A stretch of 64,000 bases of DNA from CALKWS01 sp051020515 (lineage in GTDB: Bacteria; Actinomycetota; Actinomycetes; Actinomycetales; Beutenbergiaceae). The translations under genes were made by a program, and so were the position numbers. A model generated the notes under the pieces. The model was not told the origin of the DNA and did no database searches. It saw nothing but the letters and a program-made list of their open reading frames with translations. Below are positions 56,328 to 64,000 of this stretch, piece after piece (the first letter of the stretch is position 1; every line of letters starts with the position of its first letter). The DNA lies in NCBI RefSeq assembly GCF_051020515.1, contig NZ_CP194857.1, positions 1-64,000 of the forward strand, read 5' to 3'.

Positions 56328-57197
56328 ATGACGTTCCATACTGGCCTTTTTGTCCGTGAGCAGGTCACCGGCGACGACATCGTGGGCACCTCCCCAGTGG
56401 GTGCCCGCATCGCGCTCGGTGGGCTCTTCCAGGACCACGGCACCCTCTGGGGCCTGCCCATCACCGGCACCACCGGGTGGGCATACCGTGTCGGCGCCGG
56501 TGCCGTGGCCCTGACACGAGGCAGCGGTGACGGGTCGGTGCTGGTCGGCAACGACGCACCCATGGACGTGCCCACCACCCCGGCACCCGGCACCGGGTCA
56601 CGCTGGGACCGCATCTGGGTGCGCCAGAACGACGTGGACGCCGGAGACGAGAACAACCAGGTGGTTGTGGGTGTCACCCAAGGCACCAGCGGTGGGTCAC
56701 CCACCGTGCCGCCATTGCCGGCTGGTGCGACCGAGATCGGCCGCGCACAGGTCACCGCCGGGGCTTCTGACACCAACGCGTCCGGTGTCAGCATCAGCAC
56801 CGCGCAGCGGCCGGTGGCGAGGCTGGCGGGCACCCCGGAGACCACCACGAGGGAGGTGTTCACCGGCCCGGCAGCGTTGGCGCCGGCGGGCGGGTCCACC
56901 ATTGTCTCGGCCGAGTTGGTCCGCGACACCGGCCCTGACGGCACCGCCACGTTCATCTTCCGCGCCACCATCCGGGGAGTGTCCTTCTCCGCGGGTGCGC
57001 TTGCGCAGACGATCGCCACCATCCCCACCGCGCACCGCCCCACCACCGCAGGCGCCGCCATCGGCTCCAACGGTGGCACCACGCAGACCTACCAGGTCCT
57101 CTCCGGTGGTGGTCTGCGTCTGGCGAACTCCTCCCACTCCCGCACCACCACCGATGACCTGCTGGTCTCCGGGTCGTGGATCCGGATGCCCGAATGA
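56328..57197 (+). CDS. Minor tail / receptor-binding protein (copy 2, intact)
   Basis: 289 residues with the WDRIWVRQNDVDAGDENNQ motif near residue 95, a Pro-rich hinge (GSPTVPPLPAGATE) and a beta-rich C-terminal domain ending LLVSGSWIRMPE. The stop overlaps the next ATG. Confidence 0.72.
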   Translation: MTFHTGLFVREQVTGDDIVGTSPVGARIALGGLFQDHGTLWGLPITGTTGWAYRVGAGAVALTRGSGDGSVLVGNDAPMDVPTTPAPGTGSRWDRIWVRQNDVDAGDENNQVVVGVTQGTSGGSPTVPPLPAGATEIGRAQVTAGASDTNASGVSISTAQRPVARLAGTPETTTREVFTGPAALAPAGGSTIVSAELVRDTGPDGTATFIFRATIRGVSFSAGALAQTIATIPTAHRPTTAGAAIGSNGGTTQTYQVLSGGGLRLANSSHSRTTTDDLLVSGSWIRMPE

Positions 57198-57633
57198 CCG
57201 GCTGCCCCCTCGAGAAACGCGGCCAGGTGCTCGTCGTTTTCGCGTGGATCGCGCTCACCCTGGGCGCCCTTACGTGGCTGCGGCTACCGACCGTGCGGTG
57301 GAGGGTGTCGTCCACACGCACCTGCCGCCGGTGGTCGAGGTCGGCAAATGGGTGGTCGCCGCTGCCATCGCCGCCACCGCCGCGTTCACCCGCCGCTACC
57401 GGCTGGGATACGCCGCCCTGGTCGGGGTGGTCGCTTTCCGGGGCGCGTCCCTCGCGGCCGGGTGGGTGGTGTGGGTGATGTCCGAAGGCGCGGCCGGGAC
57501 CCCCACCGGGTGGGCGCAAGCCCTGGAGTACGCGGGGTTCGCGGTCTTGTTGATCATCCTGGCTGGGCCGGACGACGGGACGGTGAGAGCGGTCGAGCAC
57601 CCAACGCCGGGAGGTGTCGCCGATGCTGCGTGA
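57194..57633 (+). pseudogene. Four-helix membrane protein (copy 2), one base missing
   Basis: GTGCGGTGG near 57296 replaces GTGCCGGTGG and breaks the frame after the first TM helix. The other three helices are intact in the second frame. Confidence 0.65.
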
Positions 57634-58039
57634 TATCCCCGGCCCCGTGTGGGGTGCGCTGGCGACGATCCTCGCCGGGACCCTGACTTTCCTTGGTGTG
57701 TGGCTGTCCACCAAACAAACCGACCGCGCCACCCGCGTGGAGCGGCGCGCCAAGGCCGCCGAGAACGAGGTGGACCGTGACCGCCTCCGCCTGCACCAGT
57801 ACGAGGGCCTGGTGGACCGCATGGAGAAGCGCTTGGAGGCCGTTGAGAGCCGCGTGACCCACCTGGAGGCCGAACTCGCAAAGGAGCGGCGGGAGCGCCG
57901 GCAAGAGCGCGAAGCCTTCGAGGTCCGCCACCGGTCCACGGTCCGCTACCTGCGGGACGTGCTGGCATGGGCAGGCATGCACCTGCCGGGGGTCCCACCG
58001 CCCACGCCACCGACCGACGTGGCAGCAGACCTCACCTGA
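57623..58039 (+). CDS. Single-TM coiled-coil protein (copy 2)
   Basis: Identical to 19990-20406. Confidence 0.65.
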   Translation: MLRDIPGPVWGALATILAGTLTFLGVWLSTKQTDRATRVERRAKAAENEVDRDRLRLHQYEGLVDRMEKRLEAVESRVTHLEAELAKERRERRQEREAFEVRHRSTVRYLRDVLAWAGMHLPGVPPPTPPTDVAADLT

Positions 58040-58055
58040 CCACAAGGAGCCCACC

Positions 58056-58214
58056 ATGACCGAACCCATCGACCTGCCCGAACTGGACGAACCGCCGCAG
58101 GTGTGGCGCGACGGTGAGGAACTGCTAGCCGAAGAGGCAGCGAACCCCGACCCCGCAACCATCGCCGCCAGCGAGACCGCCGGTGCCGACCTGACCGACT
58201 GGGTGGAACAGTGA
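58056..58214 (+). CDS. Acidic 52-aa protein before the endolysin (copy 2)
   Basis: Identical to 20423-20581. Confidence 0.65.
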   Translation: MTEPIDLPELDEPPQVWRDGEELLAEEAANPDPATIAASETAGADLTDWVEQ

Positions 58215-59197
58215 GCAACCCCTGGGACCCCGCACTCACCGCCGCCCGCGTCATCCAGACCGCGATGCGCGACTACGGCGTGAACTGCATCATCCAACTA
58301 CGCCAAGGCGCATCCCGCTCTGGGTGGCTGACCCCCATGGCCACCAGGGCCGGGGTGATGTCCCACCACATCGTCAGCAGCCGCTCCCACGGCACCACCC
58401 CGTTCTACAACCTCGTGCGCAACGGTCGCCCCGGCATCCCCGGCCCGCTCGCCAACGGCTACGGCGGCTGGGACAAGGTCTACCGGATCATCACCATGGG
58501 CTGGGCCAACCACTCCGGCGCTGGCGGGCCCATCACCCTCGCCGGTCGCCGCATCCCCCGCGACAACGGGCGCCCGTACTTCTGGGGCACCGAGTACGAG
58601 GGTGGTCTGCGGGCCTCGGACTGGCAGCAGGACGACTACCACGGGTGGATGGCGACCTGCAACGCCGCGCTCCTGGACGTGTTCAACCTGCCCACCAGCG
58701 CGCACCTGGAGCACTCCACCTGGACCACCCGCAAAGTGGATCGCCTCGGCTACACCGCCGCCACCGGGCGCACCCGCATTGCAGCCGTCCTCGGCCGCAC
58801 CAAGAACACCACCACCTCACAGAAAGATTGGTTCACCATGGCCACCGAAGCAGACCTACGCCGCGTCGTCGGTGAAGCACTCGACGCCCGCGCCGGTGCC
58901 GCCGTGCACCGCTTCGACTTGGCACCCACCACCGGCGGCGGTGTCACCCTGCCCGCCGAGAATCACGCCGCCCGGCAGAACCGCATGGCGCGGAGCGTGC
59001 ACGCCATGTCCAGCGAACTCACCGCGCTGCACGGTGAACTCGCCTCCCTGCGCGCCGCCGTGGCATCCCTGGCAGCCAACCAAGGAGCCGACCCCGCCCA
59101 GATCATCGCAGCCGTGCGTGAGGCCGCCGACAAGGGCGTGGCCGAAGCGCTCGCCGACCTGCGTATCACCCTGACCGCCGCACCCGAGGAGGACTGA
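58211..59197 (+). CDS. Endolysin, amidase type (copy 2, intact)
   Basis: 328 residues. The PGRP-like amidase domain (about 1-200) carries the SHHIVSS and NHSGAGG motifs. The C-terminal 119 residues start at an internal Met (ATG 58838, MATEADLRRVVGEALDARAG) and are helical with heptad-like repeats (LTALHGELASLRAAVASLAA), probably for oligomerisation or wall binding. An internal start could also yield the C-terminal part alone. Confidence 0.85.
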   Translation: MSNPWDPALTAARVIQTAMRDYGVNCIIQLRQGASRSGWLTPMATRAGVMSHHIVSSRSHGTTPFYNLVRNGRPGIPGPLANGYGGWDKVYRIITMGWANHSGAGGPITLAGRRIPRDNGRPYFWGTEYEGGLRASDWQQDDYHGWMATCNAALLDVFNLPTSAHLEHSTWTTRKVDRLGYTAATGRTRIAAVLGRTKNTTTSQKDWFTMATEADLRRVVGEALDARAGAAVHRFDLAPTTGGGVTLPAENHAARQNRMARSVHAMSSELTALHGELASLRAAVASLAANQGADPAQIIAAVREAADKGVAEALADLRITLTAAPEED

Positions 59198-59200
59198 CCC

Positions 59201-59461
59201 ATGCCCAAGGCCACCGACACCCCCCTGATCCCCGCCCGCGTCCGCGACTGGCTCTACCCCGTCGCCTTGGCCGCCCTGGCAGTGGCTGGCGGGTATGGGC
59301 TGCTCAGTGAGTCCGAGATCGCACTGTGGGGCGCCCTGGTCGCCGCGCTACTCGGGCTGGGCACCGCCACCGCCTACCGGCCCCACAAGACCGTGGAGCC
59401 GCTACAGGCTGAGGTCGCCGTCGCCAAAGGCGTGCACGAAGCCCGGATGCGCACCCGGTGA
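59201..59461 (+). CDS. Holin-like protein (copy 2)
   Basis: Identical to 21572-21832. Confidence 0.78.
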   Translation: MPKATDTPLIPARVRDWLYPVALAALAVAGGYGLLSESEIALWGALVAALLGLGTATAYRPHKTVEPLQAEVAVAKGVHEARMRTR

Positions 59462-59462
59462 C

Positions 59463-59594
59463 ATGCGACACCTGGCCCACCCCCGCATCCAGGTAGACGA
59501 CCGGCCCGAGCACGTCGCCTGCCCTGAGTGCGGGTATGAGTACACCGGCCCCGGTGCACGGCTCGCGGCGTCAGAGTGCTGCTGGTGGGACTGA
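59463..59594 (+). CDS. 43-aa CPEC protein (copy 2)
   Basis: Identical to 21834-21965. Confidence 0.5.
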   Translation: MRHLAHPRIQVDDRPEHVACPECGYEYTGPGARLAASECCWWD

Positions 59595-59776
59595 TGCACC
59601 CACTGACCGGCTGTGAGCGCAGCCGCGACCAGTTACTCGACCTGGTGTGGACGCTGTGCCTCGACATCGCAGCCAGGACCGGCCACGAGCCCGAGGTTGT
59701 GGCACTCACCCACGGACTGGTACCGGCGCACGCCCCGAAAGTTGTGACCACGAACAGGGCCGCCGCTCAGGCATAA
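59594..59776 (+). CDS. Last late-operon gene, 60 aa (copy 2)
   Basis: Identical to 21965-22147. Confidence 0.5.
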   Translation: MHPLTGCERSRDQLLDLVWTLCLDIAARTGHEPEVVALTHGLVPAHAPKVVTTNRAAAQA

Positions 59777-59807
59777 CTTTCAGATTAGACGCACCCACGA
59801 ACGACAA

Positions 59808-59859
59808 CGCCCCCACTCGAGTAGCCCATCAACGGGCCGCTCGGGTGGGGCGCTTTCTT
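59808..59859 (+). terminator. Late operon terminator (copy 2)
   Basis: Same hairpin and CTTTCTT as at 22179-22230. The left GTTACC/GGTAAC arm element follows at 59873-59886. Confidence 0.8.
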
Positions 59860-59980
59860 GTGCCCGCTGGCCGTTACCTTGGTAACGACATCCCGGCGTG
59901 TCGTGCTGTCTGGCACCCTGTGGCCTGTCCGGCGGTTGGCTTGATATCCTGCCTAAAACGGCATAGGCGCATGGGTTGCA

Positions 59981-60011
59981 GTCGCGGGTTCAAGTCCCGT
60001 CACTCACCCCA
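59981..60011 (+). other. attR: 3' end of tRNA-His at the prophage-host junction
   Basis: Same tRNA T-arm, acceptor strand, C discriminator and CCA as at 22352-22382. To the left is phage DNA; to the right host DNA begins at 60012 with a terminator, as expected for the displaced 3' end of the target tRNA. Confidence 0.85.
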
Positions 60012-60013
60012 AT

Positions 60014-60045
60014 GCGAGCCCCAGCGTTTCGGCGCCGGGGCTCGC
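60014..60045 (+). terminator. Host terminator of the tRNA-His gene
   Basis: GCGAGCCCC (60014-60022) pairs with GGGGCTCGC (60037-60045). It starts 2 bases after the tRNA CCA. It is absent at the central att site, which confirms that it belongs to the chromosome. Confidence 0.75.
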
Positions 60046-60158
60046 TGCGTCTCAGCGTTCGCCCGCGAGCATTGCGCACCATTCCAGGCCTCTGCGCGTG
60101 GCCCACCACCCTGATCAGGGCCGGAGCCATGGTGGGGCGTGTCCCGCCCAGACCATCC

Positions 60159-60374
60159 TCAGAGGCGCAGCCACGCGAAAGAGTTCAGGTCGAGTGCCTT
60201 CTGCTGCTCCAACTCGACGTCGCCTCGGGCGCGGTGCCGCCGGAACGCGGCCTCCCGCGCGAGGGTCGAGTCGCGGCCGATTCCAGCAGGAGGACTCTTC
60301 GCCCAGTGAATGAGCGAATGCCCTGCCGAGTACGCGACCCGACGGGGGATCAGGTGCAACTGGCTGATGGCCAT
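60159..60374 (-). CDS. Small conserved-looking host protein, 71 aa
   Basis: The start at 60374 follows GAGGAG by 6 bases. MAISQLHLIPRRVAYSAGHS leads to a basic, helical C-terminal half (REAAFRRHRARGDVELEQQK, ALDLNSFAWLRL). It looks like a small actinobacterial protein with an N-terminal amphipathic part. Function unknown. Confidence 0.6.
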   Translation of the reverse strand: MAISQLHLIPRRVAYSAGHSLIHWAKSPPAGIGRDSTLAREAAFRRHRARGDVELEQQKALDLNSFAWLRL

Positions 60375-60734
60375 CGGGACTCCTCATCGTGAGTTCTTGG
60401 GTCGCTCCTCCTCACCTCCACGCGGTGGAGGAGCATCTGTGGATGGGAATGGCGCTCGGATCGTCTCTCTTGCTCTTAATCGACCCGGGATCTCGCCGAG
60501 AATCAGCGCCGGATCACCGTTGTGATGCCTATGACGAACAACTGTGCAATCTGGAGCGCGCTCAAGGTCAAGGGCAGTGAGTTGCCGGTAGCACCGGCCT
60601 CAGCGGAGAACGTGTCCAGGGTCTGCACACCGAGGGCCCCGAGACGTTGTGCGATACCCGGAACGGCGCCTGAGGTAGACCCCAGACCAGCGGCGCATGA
60701 CGGCGTCACAACCCGGCGGCGCCGTTCGCCATCC
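60375..60734. other. 360-bp intergenic stretch with an orphan MerR-type promoter
   Basis: A minus-strand copy of the aldo/keto reductase promoter lies at 60541-60571, but no matching gene follows it: the position of the start codon holds ATA and the frame stops after 10 codons. A weak minus ORF (to 60709) covers the region but looks incidental. Confidence 0.5.
60549..60568 (-). promoter_or_regulatory. Orphan MerR-type operator
   Basis: On the minus strand, ACCTTGAGCGCGCTCCAGAT lies in a 19-bp spacer between TTGACC and CACAGT, the same arrangement as at the reductase promoter. Confidence 0.6.
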
Positions 60735-61520
60735 TCAGTCCGAGAACGCCCCCGCGGTCAGGTTGATCGCCGCCGAGGTGAGGGACGCGCCGGATTCGCC
60801 GGCCGCGAAGACCGCGAAGGCACCCGCCTCCTCGACCGACGGGAGACGGCCCAGCATGGTTCCGCTCTCGAGTTCGGTGAGCACCTCGGAGGCCTCGGCC
60901 TCGTCGGTGTAACTACTGCCGTAGTCGCGCGCCTGCAGGATGGACTCCCGGAATCCGCCCGTGCGGAACCATTGCACGCGGATGCCGAACTCCCCCAGTT
61001 CGACGGCGAACTGGCGGTACAGGCTCTCCACTGTGTGCCACGCGATCGCCGTCGAGCCCATCAGGGGGAATGGCGGCCCGTGCCCCACCATGGTCTGGAT
61101 CACTCCGGATCCACGGTCGATCATGGTCGGGGCGACGCAGCGCACCGTGTTCATGTGTGCCCTGGCGAGCGTGACCAGGGTGCGCTCCAGGGCGCCGACG
61201 TCGAGAGCGTGCAGCGGCGTTCCCTGCGCCTCCTCGTACGTCACCGCGTTGTAGAGAACATCGATCCGACCGTCGACAGCGACAACGTCTCGGGTGAGGC
61301 GCTCAACGGAATCCGAATCCGTGACGTCCAAACCATGAGCGCGCGCTCGTCCGCCGGTGGCTGCGATGGATTCAGCAACCGCGGCTACCTTCGCTGCGGT
61401 GCGCCCGGTGAGGTGGACCGACGCACCGGAGGCAGCGAAGGCCCGGGCCACTGCGCTTCCCACCGATCCAGCTGCGCCGTGGACCAGCGCTACCTTCCCC
61501 TTCAGGCCTGACACTGTCAT
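60735..61520 (-). CDS. Short-chain dehydrogenase/reductase-like protein without the usual Tyr/Lys
   Basis: 261 residues from ATG at 61520 (GGGGAGGA upstream). The N-terminal Rossmann motif is HGAAGSVGSAVA, and NAV of the NNAG-type motif lies near residue 90. Where SDR enzymes have Y-x-x-x-K, this protein has TAIAWHTVESLYRQFAVELG, so Tyr is Thr and Lys is Trp. It may bind NAD(P) without normal catalysis, or belong to a divergent subgroup. It lies downstream of and parallel to the reductase, possibly co-regulated. Confidence 0.8.
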   Translation of the reverse strand: MTVSGLKGKVALVHGAAGSVGSAVARAFAASGASVHLTGRTAAKVAAVAESIAATGGRARAHGLDVTDSDSVERLTRDVVAVDGRIDVLYNAVTYEEAQGTPLHALDVGALERTLVTLARAHMNTVRCVAPTMIDRGSGVIQTMVGHGPPFPLMGSTAIAWHTVESLYRQFAVELGEFGIRVQWFRTGGFRESILQARDYGSSYTDEAEASEVLTELESGTMLGRLPSVEEAGAFAVFAAGESGASLTSAAINLTAGAFSD

Positions 61521-61599
61521 CGCGTCCTCCCCTGCTGCTCGTGCCCGGCCCATTATTCCCGACCGTCCAGGCTGGCAGTACTGAACCTCCTGCGAGGCA

Positions 61600-62550
61600 T
61601 CAGCCTGTCTCATCGAGTAGGCGCACCTGCTCGGCGTCCAGGTCCAGGTGTCCGGCCTCCATGGCCAGATCGAGTTGCGCGGTGGTGCTCACCCCGACCA
61701 CCGGGCGGATTCCCTGCGCCAGCAGCCAGGCCAGGACCACCTGGCTGCGGGTAGCACCGGTCTGGCCGGCGACCACATCCAGGGCCTGCAGGCGCCGGGT
61801 GTTGCCGATGTGCTCGAATGCCTCGTGCACAGGCTTGTCGGGGTTGTCATAACTGCCCGACATCAACGGACTGTACGCCCAGATCTCCAGCCCGTTCGTG
61901 CGCGCGAGGTCCCGCTGCTCGGCGTTCAGCACACCGAAGGCGTGTTCCACCCCGGGCGTTCGCAGACCCGGCCGCACGTGCAGGTACGTGGCCAGGAGTT
62001 GCAGCGCGTCGATCGGCATCGTGCCGCCGGCACGGGCCAGGCCACGAGCCTGCTCCACCCGCCAGGCCGGATGGTTCGAGGCCCCCACCCGCCTCACCTT
62101 CCCGGACGAGGTCAGCTCGCCGAGAGCCTCGACGGTCTCTGCCATCGGGGTGCTGCGGTCCTCCTGGTGGAGCCAGAACATGTCCACCTCCGCCACCCCC
62201 ATCCGCTGCAGGCTCGTCTCCAGCCCCTGCAGGATCGCGCGCCGGGATAGGCCTTCACGCTGCTGCGGCCACGAACCGGGCCACAGCGGTTCGGCGCCCA
62301 CCTTCGTGGACAGGCGGATCTGGTCCCGCAGGCCCGGGCGCGCGCTCAGCCAACGGCCCAGCATCTCCTCACTGGCCCCGCCGGCACCGGAGTCGCTGAA
62401 CCAGAAGGTGTAGCAGTTCGCGGTATCGACCCATTGCCCGCCACGCTCCACGAAACGATCCAGCAGTGCGAAGGACTGCTCCTGATCGATTCGGGCGCCC
62501 AACAACATCGCCCCGAATACCAGTGGAGAGTTCATCGTGGTGGTGTCCAT
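61600..62550 (-). CDS. Aldo/keto reductase
   Basis: 316 residues from ATG 62550. The TIM-barrel motifs are GQWVDTANCY (catalytic Asp and Tyr), LSTKVGAE (Lys), VDMFWLHQED (His), and a C-terminal SQVVLAWLLAQGIRPVVGVS nucleotide-binding segment. It would reduce aldehydes or ketones with NADPH. It is divergent from the MerR gene with a MerR-type operator in its promoter. The start codon lies 8 bases after the -10, so the mRNA is probably leaderless. Confidence 0.88.
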   Translation of the reverse strand: MDTTTMNSPLVFGAMLLGARIDQEQSFALLDRFVERGGQWVDTANCYTFWFSDSGAGGASEEMLGRWLSARPGLRDQIRLSTKVGAEPLWPGSWPQQREGLSRRAILQGLETSLQRMGVAEVDMFWLHQEDRSTPMAETVEALGELTSSGKVRRVGASNHPAWRVEQARGLARAGGTMPIDALQLLATYLHVRPGLRTPGVEHAFGVLNAEQRDLARTNGLEIWAYSPLMSGSYDNPDKPVHEAFEHIGNTRRLQALDVVAGQTGATRSQVVLAWLLAQGIRPVVGVSTTAQLDLAMEAGHLDLDAEQVRLLDETG

Positions 62551-62566
62551 GGCGGATAACTGTGCA

Positions 62567-62586
62567 ACCTGGAGCGCACTCAAGGT
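62567..62586 (-). promoter_or_regulatory. MerR-type operator/promoter of the aldo/keto reductase
   Basis: On the minus strand, TTGACC (62589-62584) and CACAGT (62564-62559) are 19 bp apart with the dyad ACCTTGAGTGCGCTCCAGGT between them. A 19-bp spacer is the hallmark of MerR-activated promoters. Confidence 0.75.
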
Positions 62587-62646
62587 CAAGCACCTCTCTT
62601 ACTTATCCATCCTGACCGGCCCGAACCCCGCTCGAGGAAAACCTTG

Positions 62647-62666
62647 ACCTGGAGTGCACTCCAGGT
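62647..62666 (+). promoter_or_regulatory. MerR operator at the regulator's own promoter
   Basis: ACCTGGAGTGCACTCCAGGT is a perfect 20-bp palindrome between TTGACC (62644-62649) and CACCAT (62669-62674), again a 19-bp spacer. The start codon follows the -10 by 6 bases, suggesting autoregulation and a leaderless transcript. Confidence 0.8.
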
Positions 62667-62680
62667 AGCACCATGAGTGC

Positions 62681-63166
62681 ATGAGTGAGATGCACGCCCC
62701 CCTGGAGCGCGAGTCGATCGGCGAGGTGGCCCATCGCACCGGGATACCGGTGGAGACGTTGCGCTTCTACGATCGCAGCGGTCTGCTCGGCGACCTACCC
62801 CGCACCGCGGCGGGCCACCGGGCCTTCGACGCCGCCTCCCTGGGACTGTTGGATGTGGTGATCCGCCTGCGCCGCACCGGGATGCCGGTGAGCCAGGTAC
62901 GGGACTTCGTCGCCCTGGTACGCACCGACACCGACCGGGCCGGGCGCATCGAGATCCTCCGCGCCCACCCGCCCCGAGTGGTGGACCAGATCTCCCAGCT
63001 TCAGGGCGACCTCGGCGTGATCGACTGGAAGATCTCCGCCTACACCGCGGCGGAGCAGGGCCGGGAGATCCCGGAGCCACCTGCCCGGTGGCCCGCCGTG
63101 ACGGACCTACTGCCACCACTCGATGACCTGCGGGCCGGGGAGAGGACCGGTACCGAAGGGGCCTAG
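62681..63166 (+). CDS. MerR-family transcriptional regulator
   Basis: 161 residues. SIGEVAHRTGIPVETLRFYD is the HTH, and RSGLL...GHRAFDAASLGLLDVVIRLRRTGMPVSQVRDFV the wing and second helix pair. A coiled coil (EILRAHPPRVVDQISQLQGD) leads to a short tail with no Cys, so a metal sensor is unlikely; redox or small-molecule sensing is possible. It probably controls itself and the divergent reductase. Its last 4 bases overlap the convergent LytTR gene. Confidence 0.9.
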   Translation: MSEMHAPLERESIGEVAHRTGIPVETLRFYDRSGLLGDLPRTAAGHRAFDAASLGLLDVVIRLRRTGMPVSQVRDFVALVRTDTDRAGRIEILRAHPPRVVDQISQLQGDLGVIDWKISAYTAAEQGREIPEPPARWPAVTDLLPPLDDLRAGERTGTEGA

Positions 63167-64000
63167 ATCCCCAGCCGCTGGCGCAGCTCGCGCACTTGTC
63201 GGCGCGAGACCTCCACCCGGCTGCGCTGGCGATCGTTCATCAACAGCACCAGGCTCCCCCGGAAGTCCGGCACCAGCTCGCGCACATAGCGAAGATTCAC
63301 CAGGTAGGACCGGTGCACCCGCACGAAGTGCCCCTGCAGCCGGCGCTCGAGTTCATTGAGGGAGAAGGACACCAGCACGCTCTCCTCGACCAGCTTGAGC
63401 GAGGAGTATCCGCGGGAGGCGGCGGCGTAAACGATCGCATCCCCGCTCACCAGCACCGTACGACCGTCCTTCTGCACGGGGATCCGCACCAGGTCCGGCG
63501 TCACGGGTGGCGGTCCCTCCCGGCTCGGCGCCCGGGCGGCCTCCCCCTCCCGGTGCCGCTGCGGCTCGGCCGTTGCGCCGTCGTCATTCCCGTTGCGCTC
63601 CGGTGCCACCGACAACGCTCGCTCCACCGCTCGCCGCAGCCGGTCGGCGTCGAAGGGTTTGACCAGGTAGTCCGCGGCGGCCAGGTCGAAGGCGTCGACG
63701 GCGTGGTCGGGGTAGGCGGTGGTGAAGATGACCTGCGGGCGGTGCTCCATCTCGCCCAGGGCAGCGGCAACCTCGAGGCCGTTCAGCCCGGGCATCCGGA
63801 TGTCCAACAGCACCAGGTCGTACTCCAGGGACCGCAGCAGCACGAGCGCCTCCTCACCGTTGGTGGCCTCCCCCACCACCTGCACCGGGGACCCCTCGAT
63901 CACCTCGCCGATCTCCTGGAGGAGGTAGCGCAACTCTTCCCGGGCCGGGGCTTCGTCATCGACGATCAGTGCGCGGGCTGCATCCGACCCAGCATAGGGC
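63163..64000 (-). CDS. LytTR-type response regulator (5' end outside the window)
   Basis: At least 278 residues are visible. The receiver domain has IVDDE (acidic pocket), LLDIRMPG (phospho-Asp), FTTAY and LVKPF (Lys). A Pro/Arg-rich linker precedes a LytTR DNA-binding domain (AIVYAAASRGYSSLKLVEES, FVRVHRSYLVNLRYV). The frame continues open past 64000, so the start codon and probably a sensor kinase gene lie to the right. Regulators of this class often control cell-envelope or secretion genes. Confidence 0.88.
   Translation of the reverse strand, partial: PYAGSDAARALIVDDEAPAREELRYLLQEIGEVIEGSPVQVVGEATNGEEALVLLRSLEYDLVLLDIRMPGLNGLEVAAALGEMEHRPQVIFTTAYPDHAVDAFDLAAADYLVKPFDADRLRRAVERALSVAPERNGNDDGATAEPQRHREGEAARAPSREGPPPVTPDLVRIPVQKDGRTVLVSGDAIVYAAASRGYSSLKLVEESVLVSFSLNELERRLQGHFVRVHRSYLVNLRYVRELVPDFRGSLVLLMNDRQRSRVEVSRRQVRELRQRLGI

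Larger units (their letters stand above)
22383..60011. mobile_element. Prophage copy 2, complete siphovirus prophage of about 37.6 kb
   Basis: It is bounded on both sides by the same tRNA 3' end (ending at 22382 and 60011). It carries integrase, immunity switch, early operon, packaging, head, tail and lysis genes, all plus strand except the repressor and one tail-operon gene. Host-type DNA begins directly after 60011. Confidence 0.85.
37771..60011. repeat. Large direct repeat, copy B
   Basis: Second copy of 1-22382. Identity begins where the window begins, so the true repeat extends further left. It ends exactly at the tRNA CCA, after which copy A continues into the integrase region and copy B into host DNA. 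Confidence 0.95.

Noticed and set aside
37771..60011. A second, different phage related to the first
   Set aside because: Substitutions between the copies are too few (about four in 22 kb); they are the same phage.
60503..60709. 68-codon minus ORF ending LFVIGITTVIRR
   Set aside because: It uses a GTG start with no site and runs through the orphan MerR promoter; the same frame upstream of the reductase is also just promoter DNA.

Overview
High-GC actinobacterial DNA, probably from the Micrococcales judging by host gene style, with no finer placement possible. Nearly all of the window is prophage. Bases 1-22382 are the right-hand (late) part of one prophage. Bases 22383-60011 are a second, complete prophage of about 37.6 kb. 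Bases 60012-64000 are host chromosome. The late module (packaging to lysis) is therefore present twice, 1-22382 and 37771-60011, as nearly identical direct copies. The joint at about 22.35 kb has the structure of an intact attP: the 3' end of a tRNA-His-like gene followed by an integrase gene. At 60.0 kb the same tRNA end is followed by host DNA and a terminator (attR). The left end (attL, with the intact tRNA) lies outside the window. This fits a tandem double lysogen, or an assembly that merged a prophage with its circular form.

The phage is a temperate siphovirus. Its late operon runs, on the plus strand: HNH, small and large terminase, portal, MuF-like protein, scaffold, major capsid, head-tail connectors, a homing-type HNH, tail completion proteins, tail tube, two tail assembly chaperone frames, a lone minus-strand membrane gene, tape measure, distal tail protein, a carbohydrate-binding-like tail protein, a tail-tip protein carrying an intact endonuclease/exonuclease/phosphatase (EEP) domain, tail fibres, then membrane proteins, an acidic microprotein, an amidase endolysin and a holin. 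After the terminator and attP come the integrase, a divergent repressor/Cro-like switch, an excisionase candidate and an HNH. A long early operon of tightly overlapping small genes follows, many with CxxC zinc motifs. It includes a pentapeptide-repeat protein, a PDDEXK exonuclease, a Sak4-like ATPase, a HIT hydrolase, a replication protein followed by a CTCCC array with about 11-bp spacing (candidate origin), a RuvC-like resolvase and a zinc/HTH protein.

Many phage genes are interrupted by 1-7 base indels. Where two copies exist, one is usually intact and the other broken at a given site, and substitutions are very rare. This pattern looks more like consensus error than biological decay, so frame-broken genes are annotated at their inferred full extent.

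The host segment holds a tRNA terminator, a small conserved-looking protein, a short-chain dehydrogenase lacking the usual catalytic Tyr/Lys, an aldo/keto reductase divergent from a MerR regulator with matching operators, and a LytTR response regulator cut by the window end.
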